Shown: in pieces, positions 6,946 to 13,732 of the stretch
Numbering within the stretch: position 1 is the stretch's first letter
Layout: each line of letters begins with the position of its first letter
Origin: Fischerella sp.
GTDB lineage: Bacteria; Cyanobacteriota; Cyanobacteriia; Cyanobacteriales; Nostocaceae
Assembly (NCBI GenBank): GCA_026419705.1
Contig: JANZYY010000054.1
Span: forward strand, 1 to 15,405
Direction: 5' to 3'
Length of the DNA: 15,405 nt
Translations under genes and position numbers: made by a program
The notes under the pieces: model-generated
Told to the model about the DNA's origin: nothing
Database searches by the model: none
Seen by the model: only the letters and a program-made list of their open reading frames with translations

Positions 6946-8106
6946 TTACTTGTTACTCACCTTAATTGGTGTGAGGGCTACGCCTTTATAGTAATGCCCT
7001 AAAATTTGCAGGTGATTTGCTCCTTGCAGGGCTAAATTGTATGCTCCCCATTGACTCATACCGATCCCATGACCGAAACCTAGTCCTTGCAATAAAAAAC
7101 CACCATTGCCATTAGAGACGTTAAAGCGAGTACTTTTTAGCTTCAGAGCAGTCCGTACTTCTTCCCCTCGCAGCACCTTTTCGCCTTTATCGCCGACAAT
7201 TTTCAAAACTTGGACGCTGTTGAAAGGCGATCGCTTCTCTACAATCATCTGCTTGGCATTACCCACTTCTGGAAATTTGGCGCTAATTTCCGTGGGGGAA
7301 AAAGTTCTCGCCCAATAGCATTCACGGATATTTTGATCGAAGTCGGGAACCGCACGCAAGTAATCTTCTTTGCTTCCCCAGACATCTTCGACATTTTCAG
7401 TGTGTCCCCCGGAACAAGCATGGAATGCAGAGAGAATCAGCTGGTTTTTGTAAGTAAGCACCTGTCCTGCGGTAGCATCTACAGCCGCATAGGTGCTGCG
7501 AGTTTCACTGAGTACACCTTTGTAAATCTGCCAGCGATCTGGAGTATCACCCAAATCGTAAATAGGATTATTGCGCTGTCTTTGACGCTCGTAAAGAGCG
7601 TAAGTACGGGCGGCGATCGCTTGGGCTTTGAGGGCTTCTAGAGGCCAGCGAGCATCCATTTCGCCACCGATCACACTATAGAGATACTCTTCCAGATCAA
7701 CCCAGTTAACGGCAGTTAGGCCTTTTTCTGTGGGAACAACTAAAGTTCTGCCTCGATACCAGCGATCGCCAATATAAACAAATCCGTTACCTGTTGGTTC
7801 AATCCAAAATAAAACAGAACGCCACCTATCCAAAGCAACTCCCCCAGGGACTGCTTGAGCATAATACGCATTCATCGCCGGTAATTGTCCCAGAGTACGA
7901 CCACTACTGTCTTTGACAACCGCAGTTGTGGAACTGCCCACTTTCACCTGATTGACATCCCGCTCAATTGCCACGCGTAGGATTACAGATGCTTGTGCAG
8001 GTAAGCACAGTGCAATCCACAAAAGCATACCAAACCAGCAATGGCGTCCTTTAATCTGGGAAAACAAAGAGGCTAAGAACAGTTGAAATTTCATGCTGCC
8101 GATCAT
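6946..8106 (-). CDS. SpoIID/LytB domain protein, probable exported peptidoglycan-cleaving enzyme
   Basis: Named family: SpoIID, a lytic transglycosylase that in Bacillus strips peptidoglycan during engulfment. Cyanobacteria carry homologues although they do not sporulate, probably for wall remodelling. The 386 residues begin with a signal-peptide-like stretch: basic residues around 19-21, a hydrophobic core at about 24-36, and a likely cleavage near AQA-S (37-40). The SpoIID domain follows: YLYSVIGGEMDARWPLEALKAQA, with Glu149 as the likely catalytic acid; HACSGGHT at 229-236, whose His and Cys match the region that binds metal in some SpoIID proteins; Cys263; and GFGHGIGMSQWGA at 343-355. 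Met5 (MKFQLF) is an alternative start, and neither start has a clear ribosome site. The family is firm; the exact wall process is unknown. Confidence 0.93.
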   Translation of the reverse strand: MIGSMKFQLFLASLFSQIKGRHCWFGMLLWIALCLPAQASVILRVAIERDVNQVKVGSSTTAVVKDSSGRTLGQLPAMNAYYAQAVPGGVALDRWRSVLFWIEPTGNGFVYIGDRWYRGRTLVVPTEKGLTAVNWVDLEEYLYSVIGGEMDARWPLEALKAQAIAARTYALYERQRQRNNPIYDLGDTPDRWQIYKGVLSETRSTYAAVDATAGQVLTYKNQLILSAFHACSGGHTENVEDVWGSKEDYLRAVPDFDQNIRECYWARTFSPTEISAKFPEVGNAKQMIVEKRSPFNSVQVLKIVGDKGEKVLRGEEVRTALKLKSTRFNVSNGNGGFLLQGLGFGHGIGMSQWGAYNLALQGANHLQILGHYYKGVALTPIKVSNK

Positions 8107-8760
8107 CTAGTTACGCTTGTATATATGTCTGATGCTCTTTTGTAGAGGTTTCCTTCCTGGTGATAGCAAATTATCCTCAATAAGTATAAACTATTCCGGA
8201 CTGGTAACAAATTTTTGTGATTCATTAGTGGTGAGGCAGAAAGCAGAAGGCGTACTGAGATCTTCTTGCATCATGCTCTGCCCTTAGGGCTTGGCCCTGC
8301 GATTCACCCTCCAAGGGAGGTAACGAAGGTAGTCGGCTGCTGCCTCCAGTGGTGCGGATGGAAATATTGGCAACTTTTTATACCACAATCACTTAACTCC
8401 TGCCAAGTGACCCAAGCAAGGCAGCTATACGAGGTTAGTCCGATGCATTCTGCCCGAAAGGTTTCAAGAAAGCGAATTTATTGACTGAATTTTATAGAAA
8501 TGGAAGCTGTCAAATTGACAACTTTACCTCAATGTAGTTTGTTTGCAAATTAGCAAATAGATGATAATAGAGGTAATGAATTACACACTCTATTATGACA
8601 ATCTGACAGTATTGGTAGAGAGACTTAACAAATATAAACTTTAGTCAAATTGATGAAACGAGTTGGCAAACTACAAACTAACAGATAAACACAAAAAGGT
8701 GCGATCGCCATTTTTATTCCTACAAATTTGCCACTATGACCGGAGATCGCTATCGATAAT
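8107..8760. other. Gene-poor, palindrome-rich spacer
   Basis: No gene is supported. From 8230 to 8480 there is dense local symmetry: GCCC-tta-GGGC overlapping AGGGC-ttg-GCCCT (8281-8299), CCTCC-aag-GGAGG soon after, and an imperfect long stem between TTAACTCCTGCC and GGCAG...GAGGTTAG (about 8394-8437). A degenerate GCAGAAGG-type repeat (GGCAGAAAGCAGAAGGC) lies at about 8235-8251. TGTCAA-a-TTGACA lies at 8508-8520. A strong hairpin with a competing partner spans 8524-8596 and is described in the findings. This could be a structured RNA, or the remains of a mobile element. Confidence 0.5.
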
Positions 8761-8764
8761 TTCT

Positions 8765-8794
8765 TCCGGATACATTCACTTGTACGACGGATAA
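8765..8794 (+). promoter_or_regulatory. Candidate promoter of small RNA unit 1 with TCCGGA at -35
   Basis: TCCGGA (8765-8770) begins 36 nt before the conserved 13-mer that would open the transcript. That places it at about -35 if transcription starts near 8800. A -10-like GGATAA sits at 8789-8794. TCCGGA at -35 is the sequence described for the heterocyst-associated (DIF) promoter class in Nostoc. The start site itself is inferred. Confidence 0.45.
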
Positions 8795-8799
8795 AGAAA

Positions 8800-8857
8800 T
8801 GGTAGATGCACCCGAGTTTTTTGTAGCCTTCAGCCTCTGGCTGGGGGCTTTATTATA
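8800..8857 (+). ncRNA. Putative small RNA, tandem unit 1
   Basis: The unit begins with GGTAGATGCACCC (8801-8813), has a short linker, and ends in a strong terminator. Predicted length is about 55-58 nt. It has no open frame of useful length. The same 13-mer and layout recur 161 bp further on. The resemblance to NsiR1, a roughly 60-nt RNA encoded as tandem repeats in heterocyst-forming cyanobacteria, is in architecture only; I cannot compare the sequences here. Confidence 0.5.
8825..8857 (+). terminator. Rho-independent terminator of small RNA unit 1
   Basis: AGCCTTCAGCC (8825-8835) pairs with GGCTGGGGGCT (8839-8849) over 11 bp with two G-T pairs and a 3-nt loop. TTATTATAA follows. The T-rich side lies on the + strand, so the transcript runs rightwards. 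Confidence 0.75.
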
Positions 8858-8925
8858 ACATGTTCCAAATGAGGAAAACTTCTTCCTTTTTAGGTATTGA
8901 AAAATTTCTGTAACTAGTCAATTTT

Positions 8926-8957
8926 TCCTGATAGTGTTATCACCATGATGGATGCCT
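8926..8957 (+). promoter_or_regulatory. Candidate promoter of small RNA unit 2 with TCCTGA at -35
   Basis: TCCTGA (8926-8931) begins 36 nt before the second 13-mer, the same distance as TCCGGA in unit 1. GATA follows it in both units, and GA-C/T-GGAT recurs at the same offset where a -10 box would lie. The single change from TCCGGA may mean weaker or different control. Confidence 0.4.
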
Positions 8958-8960
8958 AAA

Positions 8961-9010
8961 CGGTAGATGCACCCTGATTACTGCCCTCAGTCTTGAACTG
9001 AGGTTTTTTA
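8961..9010 (+). ncRNA. Putative small RNA, tandem unit 2
   Basis: The unit contains GGTAGATGCACCC at 8962-8974, a 10-nt linker (TGATTACTGC) and a textbook terminator, for a predicted length of about 48-50 nt. Counting from the -35 hexamer through the 13-mer, 32 of 49 positions match unit 1. The linker and terminator differ, so this is a diverged duplicate rather than a recent copy. It ends 45 nt before the stop codon of the oppositely directed exoD-like gene. Confidence 0.5.
8985..9010 (+). terminator. Rho-independent terminator of small RNA unit 2
   Basis: CCTCAGT (8985-8991) pairs perfectly with ACTGAGG (8997-9003) across a 5-nt loop, followed by TTTTTTA (9004-9010). On the - strand the hairpin is not followed by Ts, so it does not serve the exoD-like gene. 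Confidence 0.85.
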
Positions 9011-9054
9011 TTAAGTAATTAACAATTCTAAATTCAAAATCATTTGATAATTAA

Positions 9055-9687
9055 TTACTGCCATAGTGCTGGTATCAAGCTTGGAGCTATAAAAAATACA
9101 TAACCAAGAAAGGCAAATAATAAAGTGGTTAAAACAGTAAAAATATAGCCAACGCACATCAGTAAACCATCTGATTCTATTGTTGCTACTGCTAACAGTA
9201 AAATACCTATAGTAGGGATAGGATTTGTCAGCGGAACTGGTGATATTAGCAACACGGCCAGCCAGGAAATGCAAAGCCCGTTGAAACGCCAAACCAGGGC
9301 ATTTTCTGCGATTTTAGATAATCGAGGACGAGCGATAATTTCTAAAATTCCGATCACACGTCGCAGATTTTGCAATAGTATCTGTGCAAGAGAACGAGGA
9401 AATTTATACTTAGCAATTTTGCGAGGAAGCCAAGGCGATCGCCTTCCTAAAATCATCTGCACTGATAATATCAAGCAAGCACCACCAAACGGTCCTGTTA
9501 ATCCTGGTGGCATCGGAAACAAAAATGGCAAAACTAATAGTGCAATCGCCAAGCTGAACCCCCGCTCAGAAGTTTCTGCCAGAACATCTCCAAGTGACAA
9601 AGGTTGTTCGGCTAATCGTTGTAAAAGTAACTTGATATCTTGAGAAAATTTCAAATGCATCTGGCGTGAGATGATATGAGTTTTCAC
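9055..9687 (-). CDS. ExoD-family exopolysaccharide synthesis protein
   Basis: ExoD-family proteins are small polytopic membrane proteins linked to exopolysaccharide production in rhizobia; their molecular role is not established. The 210 residues show an N-terminal amphipathic region (LSLGDVLAETSERGFSLAIA, 30-49), the characteristic LPFLFPMPPGLTGPFGG stretch (53-69), and further hydrophobic segments at about 46-60, 66-80, 138-150, 155-172 and 175-202. A basic stretch (GRRSPWLPRKIAKYKFPR, 81-98) marks the likely cytoplasmic loop. Met10 (MHLKFSQD) is an alternative start with similar support. The gene is alone on this strand between long spacers. The family is confident; the role in this organism is inferred from the name only. 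Confidence 0.88.
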   Translation of the reverse strand: MKTHIISRQMHLKFSQDIKLLLQRLAEQPLSLGDVLAETSERGFSLAIALLVLPFLFPMPPGLTGPFGGACLILSVQMILGRRSPWLPRKIAKYKFPRSLAQILLQNLRRVIGILEIIARPRLSKIAENALVWRFNGLCISWLAVLLISPVPLTNPIPTIGILLLAVATIESDGLLMCVGYIFTVLTTLLFAFLGYVFFIAPSLIPALWQ

Positions 9688-10032
9688 AATACCCAGTTTT
9701 ACTAACTAAATCAAATTTAATTAGTTATGCACACAAATACATCTGAGCTATTTCCGAAAATATCAAATTTTCATCTATCGAAGGCAGAATTTAAGTGATG
9801 ATTAAAAATTAAAAAATAGTAGCTAGCATGTTACTTGACATCAGATCGGGATAATTTCAGGATAATTATTTAGGATTTCAAGTAAATTTTATTACTAAAC
9901 GCTTACGCTGCAGCGTTCGGGTAGGGTAATTTCGCATCTTGGTCATTCTGTATTGGGTATACTGACTCCAACCGATAGTATCAGTCTTCAAGCAGACATG
10001 AGATTAAAAACAAAGCTAACTCAATGTACACA

Positions 10033-10057
10033 AAAGAAGAGCCAGAGGCTCTTCTTT
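10033..10057 (-). terminator. Bidirectional terminator-like hairpin downstream of the antiporter gene
   Basis: AAAGAAGAGCC (10033-10043) and GGCTCTTCTTT (10047-10057) form a perfect 11-bp stem with loop AGA. On the - strand it ends in TTTTG, 115 nt beyond the stop of the antiporter gene, so it can end that transcript. On the + strand its 3' arm is also T-rich. Confidence 0.65.
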
Positions 10058-10083
10058 CTCGTTACCGGGTTCAACCTGATAAC
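10033..10083. repeat. Two-hairpin repeat element, copy 1
   Basis: A GAGCC-aga-GGCTC hairpin is followed by a second, imperfect 23-nt palindrome at 10061-10083 (GTTAC...GATAAC with GGTT-c-AACC at its centre). The same pair of elements in the same order recurs at 14333-14375. Hairpins of this kind look familiar from spacers of filamentous cyanobacteria; that is memory, not a search. Confidence 0.6.
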
Positions 10084-10171
10084 TAGGGATACGAGGGATA
10101 AAAGGGATTGGAGGCTCTGTTTGGTAGCTGTTGCAAGTGGTACAAAATATGAATTATTTACCCATATTTAT

Positions 10172-11575
10172 TTACCCAATTACATCAGCTTGTTCAGCAA
10201 TCTCTTCTGCTTCCACAGGCTGTTTGTTAAATGCAATTCTCAACAAAGGTGGTGCTAAGAAGGTAGTGAGAATTACCATGATAATTATTGCTGCTTGCAA
10301 AGGTTTGTCAATCACACCACTAGCTGCACCAATACCAAGGAACACCAAACCCACTTCACCCCGTGGAATCATACCAATACCAATTGCCAAGCGGTTAATT
10401 CCGGGTTGACCAAATACTGACCAACCTGTGACTACTTTGCCAACGATCGCCACTACCACCAAAAAGATAGCAATAATTAATCCTTGCTGATTCTCAGGAA
10501 CAACAGGATTGAGGACACCTAAATCAACCCTCGCGCCAACGGTGACAAAGAAAATCGGTACCAAGATGTCAGCAATAGGAATCACCTGCTGATCTAATTC
10601 TTTGCGCTTGTCGGTTTCGTCTAAAACTAATCCAGCGGCGAACGCACCCAAAATCGCTTCTAAATGAATGGCGTTGCCGATAAAAGCCATGAAGAATGCA
10701 AAGATAAACGCCGGAATGACAAGTTTTCCACGTGTTTGCAGTTTATCGGCAATGGTGACAAAGGTTTTATTAAAGAATTTACCAAGTAAAATTGAACCGA
10801 TCAGAAAAACAGTAGCACTGACAATCAAATAAATGACGTTAAAAACGTCCACCTCACCAGTTTTAGCAAGACTTGCCACCACTGCTAAAACGATGATACC
10901 CAAAACATCATCAATAACAGCAGCACCAACAATAATCTGACCTTCTCTAGATTTGAGATGTCCAAGTTCTGACAAAACTTTGGAGGTAATGCCGATACTA
11001 GTAGCAGTTAAGGCCGCACCAGCAAAAATTGCAGGAATTGCTGGGGCGTGAAAGAAAAACATTAGTCCCGCAGTACCAGCCGCAAAAGGAACAGCTACAC
11101 CGACACATGCGACAATTGCTGCTTGATAACCTACTTTCTTGAGTTCCCGTAAATCTGACTCCAAACCAATTTCAAACAGAAGAACGATTACACCCAACTC
11201 GGCGAGAATAGAAATCGCTTCGCTTTGACTTTGAAAGATTGATGCTGCTGCTTCCGGGCTGAGATTGTCAATAAATTGCAGCACAGTCATGATGACCGAG
11301 TCGGAAGCGCTTGCACCGCTTTCAGGAAACACCAGCAAATGCAAAGCCGAAGCACCTACTATAACTCCGCCAACCAATTCCCCTAACACGGGGGGAAAGT
11401 CCATCATCCTCGATAACTCGCCACCGAGTTTACTGGCAAGATAAATGACTACTAAACTCAGCAGTACTCCAGTGAGGACAACAGGAGCATATTCTGATTC
11501 GGTTGCTGTTGCTAAAAAAGGAAACTGAAACCAACAAGTGAGGGAAGATAGGCACATTTGTTCAGTCAAAATCAT
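10172..11575 (-). CDS. CPA2 family cation/proton antiporter, NhaS3-like
   Basis: This is a monovalent cation/proton exchanger of the CPA2 (NapA/KefB) superfamily. The 467 residues show about a dozen hydrophobic segments from residue 31 to 446. PPVLGELVGGVIVGASAL (61-78) and LLFEIGLESDL (132-142) are standard. The ion-site pair is VIDDVLG with Asp222-Asp223, the Asp-Asp form associated with electrogenic Na+/H+ exchange. IPRGEVGLVF (403-412) holds Arg405 and Glu407. No C-terminal NAD-binding (TrkA/RCK) domain is present, unlike KefB/KefC, so K+ efflux control is less likely. Size and type fit the thylakoid antiporter NhaS3 of Synechocystis. The gene lies 209 nt downstream of bicA on the same strand. 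The family is certain; the NhaS3 equivalence is probable. Confidence 0.92.
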   Translation of the reverse strand: MILTEQMCLSSLTCWFQFPFLATATESEYAPVVLTGVLLSLVVIYLASKLGGELSRMMDFPPVLGELVGGVIVGASALHLLVFPESGASASDSVIMTVLQFIDNLSPEAAASIFQSQSEAISILAELGVIVLLFEIGLESDLRELKKVGYQAAIVACVGVAVPFAAGTAGLMFFFHAPAIPAIFAGAALTATSIGITSKVLSELGHLKSREGQIIVGAAVIDDVLGIIVLAVVASLAKTGEVDVFNVIYLIVSATVFLIGSILLGKFFNKTFVTIADKLQTRGKLVIPAFIFAFFMAFIGNAIHLEAILGAFAAGLVLDETDKRKELDQQVIPIADILVPIFFVTVGARVDLGVLNPVVPENQQGLIIAIFLVVVAIVGKVVTGWSVFGQPGINRLAIGIGMIPRGEVGLVFLGIGAASGVIDKPLQAAIIIMVILTTFLAPPLLRIAFNKQPVEAEEIAEQADVIG

Positions 11576-11635
11576 TTTTACATCTCTGTGGCAATTAGTA
11601 CTTTGGCTTGGTCACTTTCTAACAGGACAAGGAGA

Positions 11636-11666
11636 GATGGGGGATGGGGCGATGGGGTGATGGGGT
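11636..11666. repeat. GATGGGGT tandem repeat
   Basis: One 7-nt unit, GATGGGG (11636-11642), is followed by three 8-nt units GATGGGG(C/T), ending at 11666. It lies in the 209-nt gap between bicA and the antiporter gene. A C-rich stretch 30-60 nt further on (CTCTCCACC, CTCTCCCCCTC) could pair loosely with it. It resembles the G-rich repeats at 6840-6879. Confidence 0.75.
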
Positions 11667-11784
11667 GAGTCCAGTTTTATATTCTCCCCAACTCTCCACC
11701 TGGGGTTCTGCCACTCTCCCCCTCTGGCTTGTCTCACCTATAAAGACACTTTCTGAATACTGAATCGACGTTCTAGTGGGATAG

Positions 11785-13506
11785 TTACGACTGAACTACA
11801 GCAGTGTCACCAAAATCAGCTGGATATCTGGTGTTTGCAGAATCAGTTGTTTCAACTACGTGACCGTTAACTAGAGTAACTGCCTGTCTAAGTGCTTCTG
11901 TACGATCCATCAAGAGGTGATGGGGGGGTAAAAGTTGCAAAATTCCAAAGCGTTCCAACCGGCGCTTAATTTTGCCAGCTGCACCGACAATAAATACCTG
12001 GCGGCCTTTCTCAATGGCTTCTTTGATCGCATTCTCAATTGCCAGTGAAGCGGTAACTCCCAATAAAGGCACATCGCTTAAATCCAGAATCAGCACATCA
12101 GCATCCTTCATTGCTGAATGTTCGCGGGCGATCGCTTTGGAAACTCCAAAAATCATCGGTCCACTCAAGTAGAATAACAGCACGCGACCATTGGCTTGAT
12201 CTAGCAGCTGCTTTTCTTGTTCGTTCAAAACAATAGCATCATCGGTATCGGTGATAGTCTTGACTTCCTGAGATTGCAAGCTAGAAAGACGTTCGATTGT
12301 CAAAATATTAGCAATGAACACACCAACACCAACGGCAACAATCAAGTCAACAAATACCGTCAAGAACATCACGCCGTACATAATTAATGCACCCTTGAGG
12401 GATACATTGTGAGCGCGTTTGAGGAAACTCCAGTCGAGAATGTCAACACCGACCTTGAGAGCGATCGCTGCTAACACTGCCATGGGAATAGGCTCTGTAA
12501 AATTAGCAGCCCACAAAACTACCACCAACAGAATTAAAGCACGAGTTAGACCAGATACAGCTGTTTGAGCACCTGTTTGAATGTTTACCACAGTTCCCAT
12601 TGTTGCACCAGCACCAGGTAGCCCACCGCACAAACCAGAAACCAAATTGCCAATACCCTGACCAATCAATTCTTTATCTGATTTATGTTCGGTACGAGTT
12701 AAGCTGTCTGCAATCACCGCGGTTAGCAAAGTATCGATACATCCCAGTAACCCCAACATTGCACCATCAATGACCATCACGGTCATTTGGGAAAAAGTAA
12801 AGGTAGGTACTTGCAATTGTGGCAGCCCCATTGGAATTTCGCCAATGCGTCTGATCTCTGCATTCCCAAAGAAAACTAGGGAAACTATAGTACCAACAAT
12901 CAATGCTACCAGTTGTGGGGGAGCGATGCGCTTCAGTTTCGGTGGCATTAAGAAAATAATTGCCAACGTCAACACTCCCAAAATGGTTTCGATGGGATTG
13001 ATCTTTGCGAAAAGTTGGGGCAGGTTTTGCACCATACCCAGTACCCCACCTTTCGGATTGGGCTGTCCTAAAAAAGGAGCAATCTGAAGGATAATCAAAA
13101 TTACTCCAATTCCAGACATAAAGCCTGAAATCACACTGTAGGGCATGAGGGTGATGTATTTGCCCAACCGAAAGATTCCAAACAAGATTTGAAATATCCC
13201 CGCCAGCATGACTACGGTGAAGGCCATTGCCAAGCCGTTTTCCGGGTTATTTGCAGTCATCGAACTAACAATACCGGTCATCACCACAGTCATTGGTCCG
13301 GTTGGCTCGGAAATTAAGGTCGGTGTACCTCCAAATAGTGCTGCAAAAAAGCCAACACAGACTGCGCCGTAAAGACCGGCCACAGGACCAGCACCAGAGG
13401 CGACGCCGAATGCTAACGCCAGTGGTAAGGAAACAATGGCAGCAGTGACACCACCAAAAATATCGCCGTGCAGATTTCGGAAATGAATAGTATTAGTTAT
13501 TCGCAT
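11785..13506 (-). CDS. bicA: BicA, Na+-dependent SulP-family bicarbonate transporter
   Basis: BicA imports HCO3- with Na+ across the plasma membrane, feeding the carbon-concentrating mechanism: low affinity, high flux. The protein has a SulP/SLC26 transmembrane domain (about 13-405) and a cytoplasmic STAS domain (about 437-550, with LDLSDVPLLGVTAS). I chose the ATG at 13506 (MRITNTIHFRN), which matches the N terminus I remember for Synechocystis BicA. With that numbering the remembered substrate and Na+ residues fall at the same numbers: Thr69, Asp258, Thr262, Gly300, Ala301, Thr302. The frame stays open to a TTG at 13527, but those seven extra residues look spurious. No clear ribosome site is visible. 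The length is 573 residues against about 565 for known BicA. Close overall resemblance to BicA, rather than to a sulfate permease, makes the substrate call strong. Confidence 0.93.
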   Translation of the reverse strand: MRITNTIHFRNLHGDIFGGVTAAIVSLPLALAFGVASGAGPVAGLYGAVCVGFFAALFGGTPTLISEPTGPMTVVMTGIVSSMTANNPENGLAMAFTVVMLAGIFQILFGIFRLGKYITLMPYSVISGFMSGIGVILIILQIAPFLGQPNPKGGVLGMVQNLPQLFAKINPIETILGVLTLAIIFLMPPKLKRIAPPQLVALIVGTIVSLVFFGNAEIRRIGEIPMGLPQLQVPTFTFSQMTVMVIDGAMLGLLGCIDTLLTAVIADSLTRTEHKSDKELIGQGIGNLVSGLCGGLPGAGATMGTVVNIQTGAQTAVSGLTRALILLVVVLWAANFTEPIPMAVLAAIALKVGVDILDWSFLKRAHNVSLKGALIMYGVMFLTVFVDLIVAVGVGVFIANILTIERLSSLQSQEVKTITDTDDAIVLNEQEKQLLDQANGRVLLFYLSGPMIFGVSKAIAREHSAMKDADVLILDLSDVPLLGVTASLAIENAIKEAIEKGRQVFIVGAAGKIKRRLERFGILQLLPPHHLLMDRTEALRQAVTLVNGHVVETTDSANTRYPADFGDTAVVQS

Positions 13507-13690
13507 GAGTGGGGTAGATGACAACAAAACTGTAGACTAACAAACTTCCAGCCTTTATTCAGCATTCAATCGCACCAAAACATACGCTTGCCTTATAGTA
13601 AACCCAAGAAACTTACTAGGCACGCTCAACCGCGATCGTGCTATATTTGAGCTCAATGAGCCTGCTGAATATAGCAACACTTAGCCAAGC

Positions 13691-13732
13691 AACCTTAACG
13701 TTCAGGTTAAAGACCTGCTTGATATGGTCTTT
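13691..13732 (-). promoter_or_regulatory. Overlapping dyads, possible operator upstream of bicA
   Basis: AACCT-N8-AGGTT (13691-13708) overlaps TTAAC/GTTAA (13695-13710). Directly beside them is AAAGACC (13709-13715) paired with GGTCTTT (13726-13732). They lie about 185-225 nt upstream of the bicA start. Spaced dyads of this kind suit a LysR-type regulator, the class (CmpR, CcmR) that controls carbon-uptake genes, but no exact consensus for either is met. Confidence 0.3.

Larger units (their letters stand above)
9688..10171. other. Spacer with palindromes and one copy of a two-hairpin repeat
   Basis: No gene is supported. TAACTAA (9703-9709) and TTAGTTA (9721-9727) form an inverted repeat just upstream of the exoD-like gene and could be part of its control region. 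The perfect 12-bp palindrome ACGCTGCAGCGT lies at 9905-9916. The two-hairpin element at 10033-10083 is listed separately. Confidence 0.5.

Noticed and set aside
8195..8200. A further TCCGGA that might mark a third small RNA unit
   Set aside because: The sequence 36 nt downstream (8231 onward) does not resemble GGTAGATGCACCC, and no terminator follows at the right distance.
8266..8484. A 72-codon open frame in the spacer right of the SpoIID gene
   Set aside because: It starts without ATG or a ribosome site, lies over the palindrome-dense block, has unlikely composition and ends in random-looking sequence. No family resemblance.
8573..8584. GTA...TAC considered as an NtcA site
   Set aside because: The spacing is 6 nt, whereas NtcA sites have GTA-N8-TAC; the sequence is better explained as the tip of the hairpin at 8564-8596.
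13507..13527. Seven-residue N-terminal extension of BicA from a TTG codon
   Set aside because: The remembered BicA N terminus and the numbering of its ion-site residues both fit the ATG at 13506; the extension has no ribosome site.
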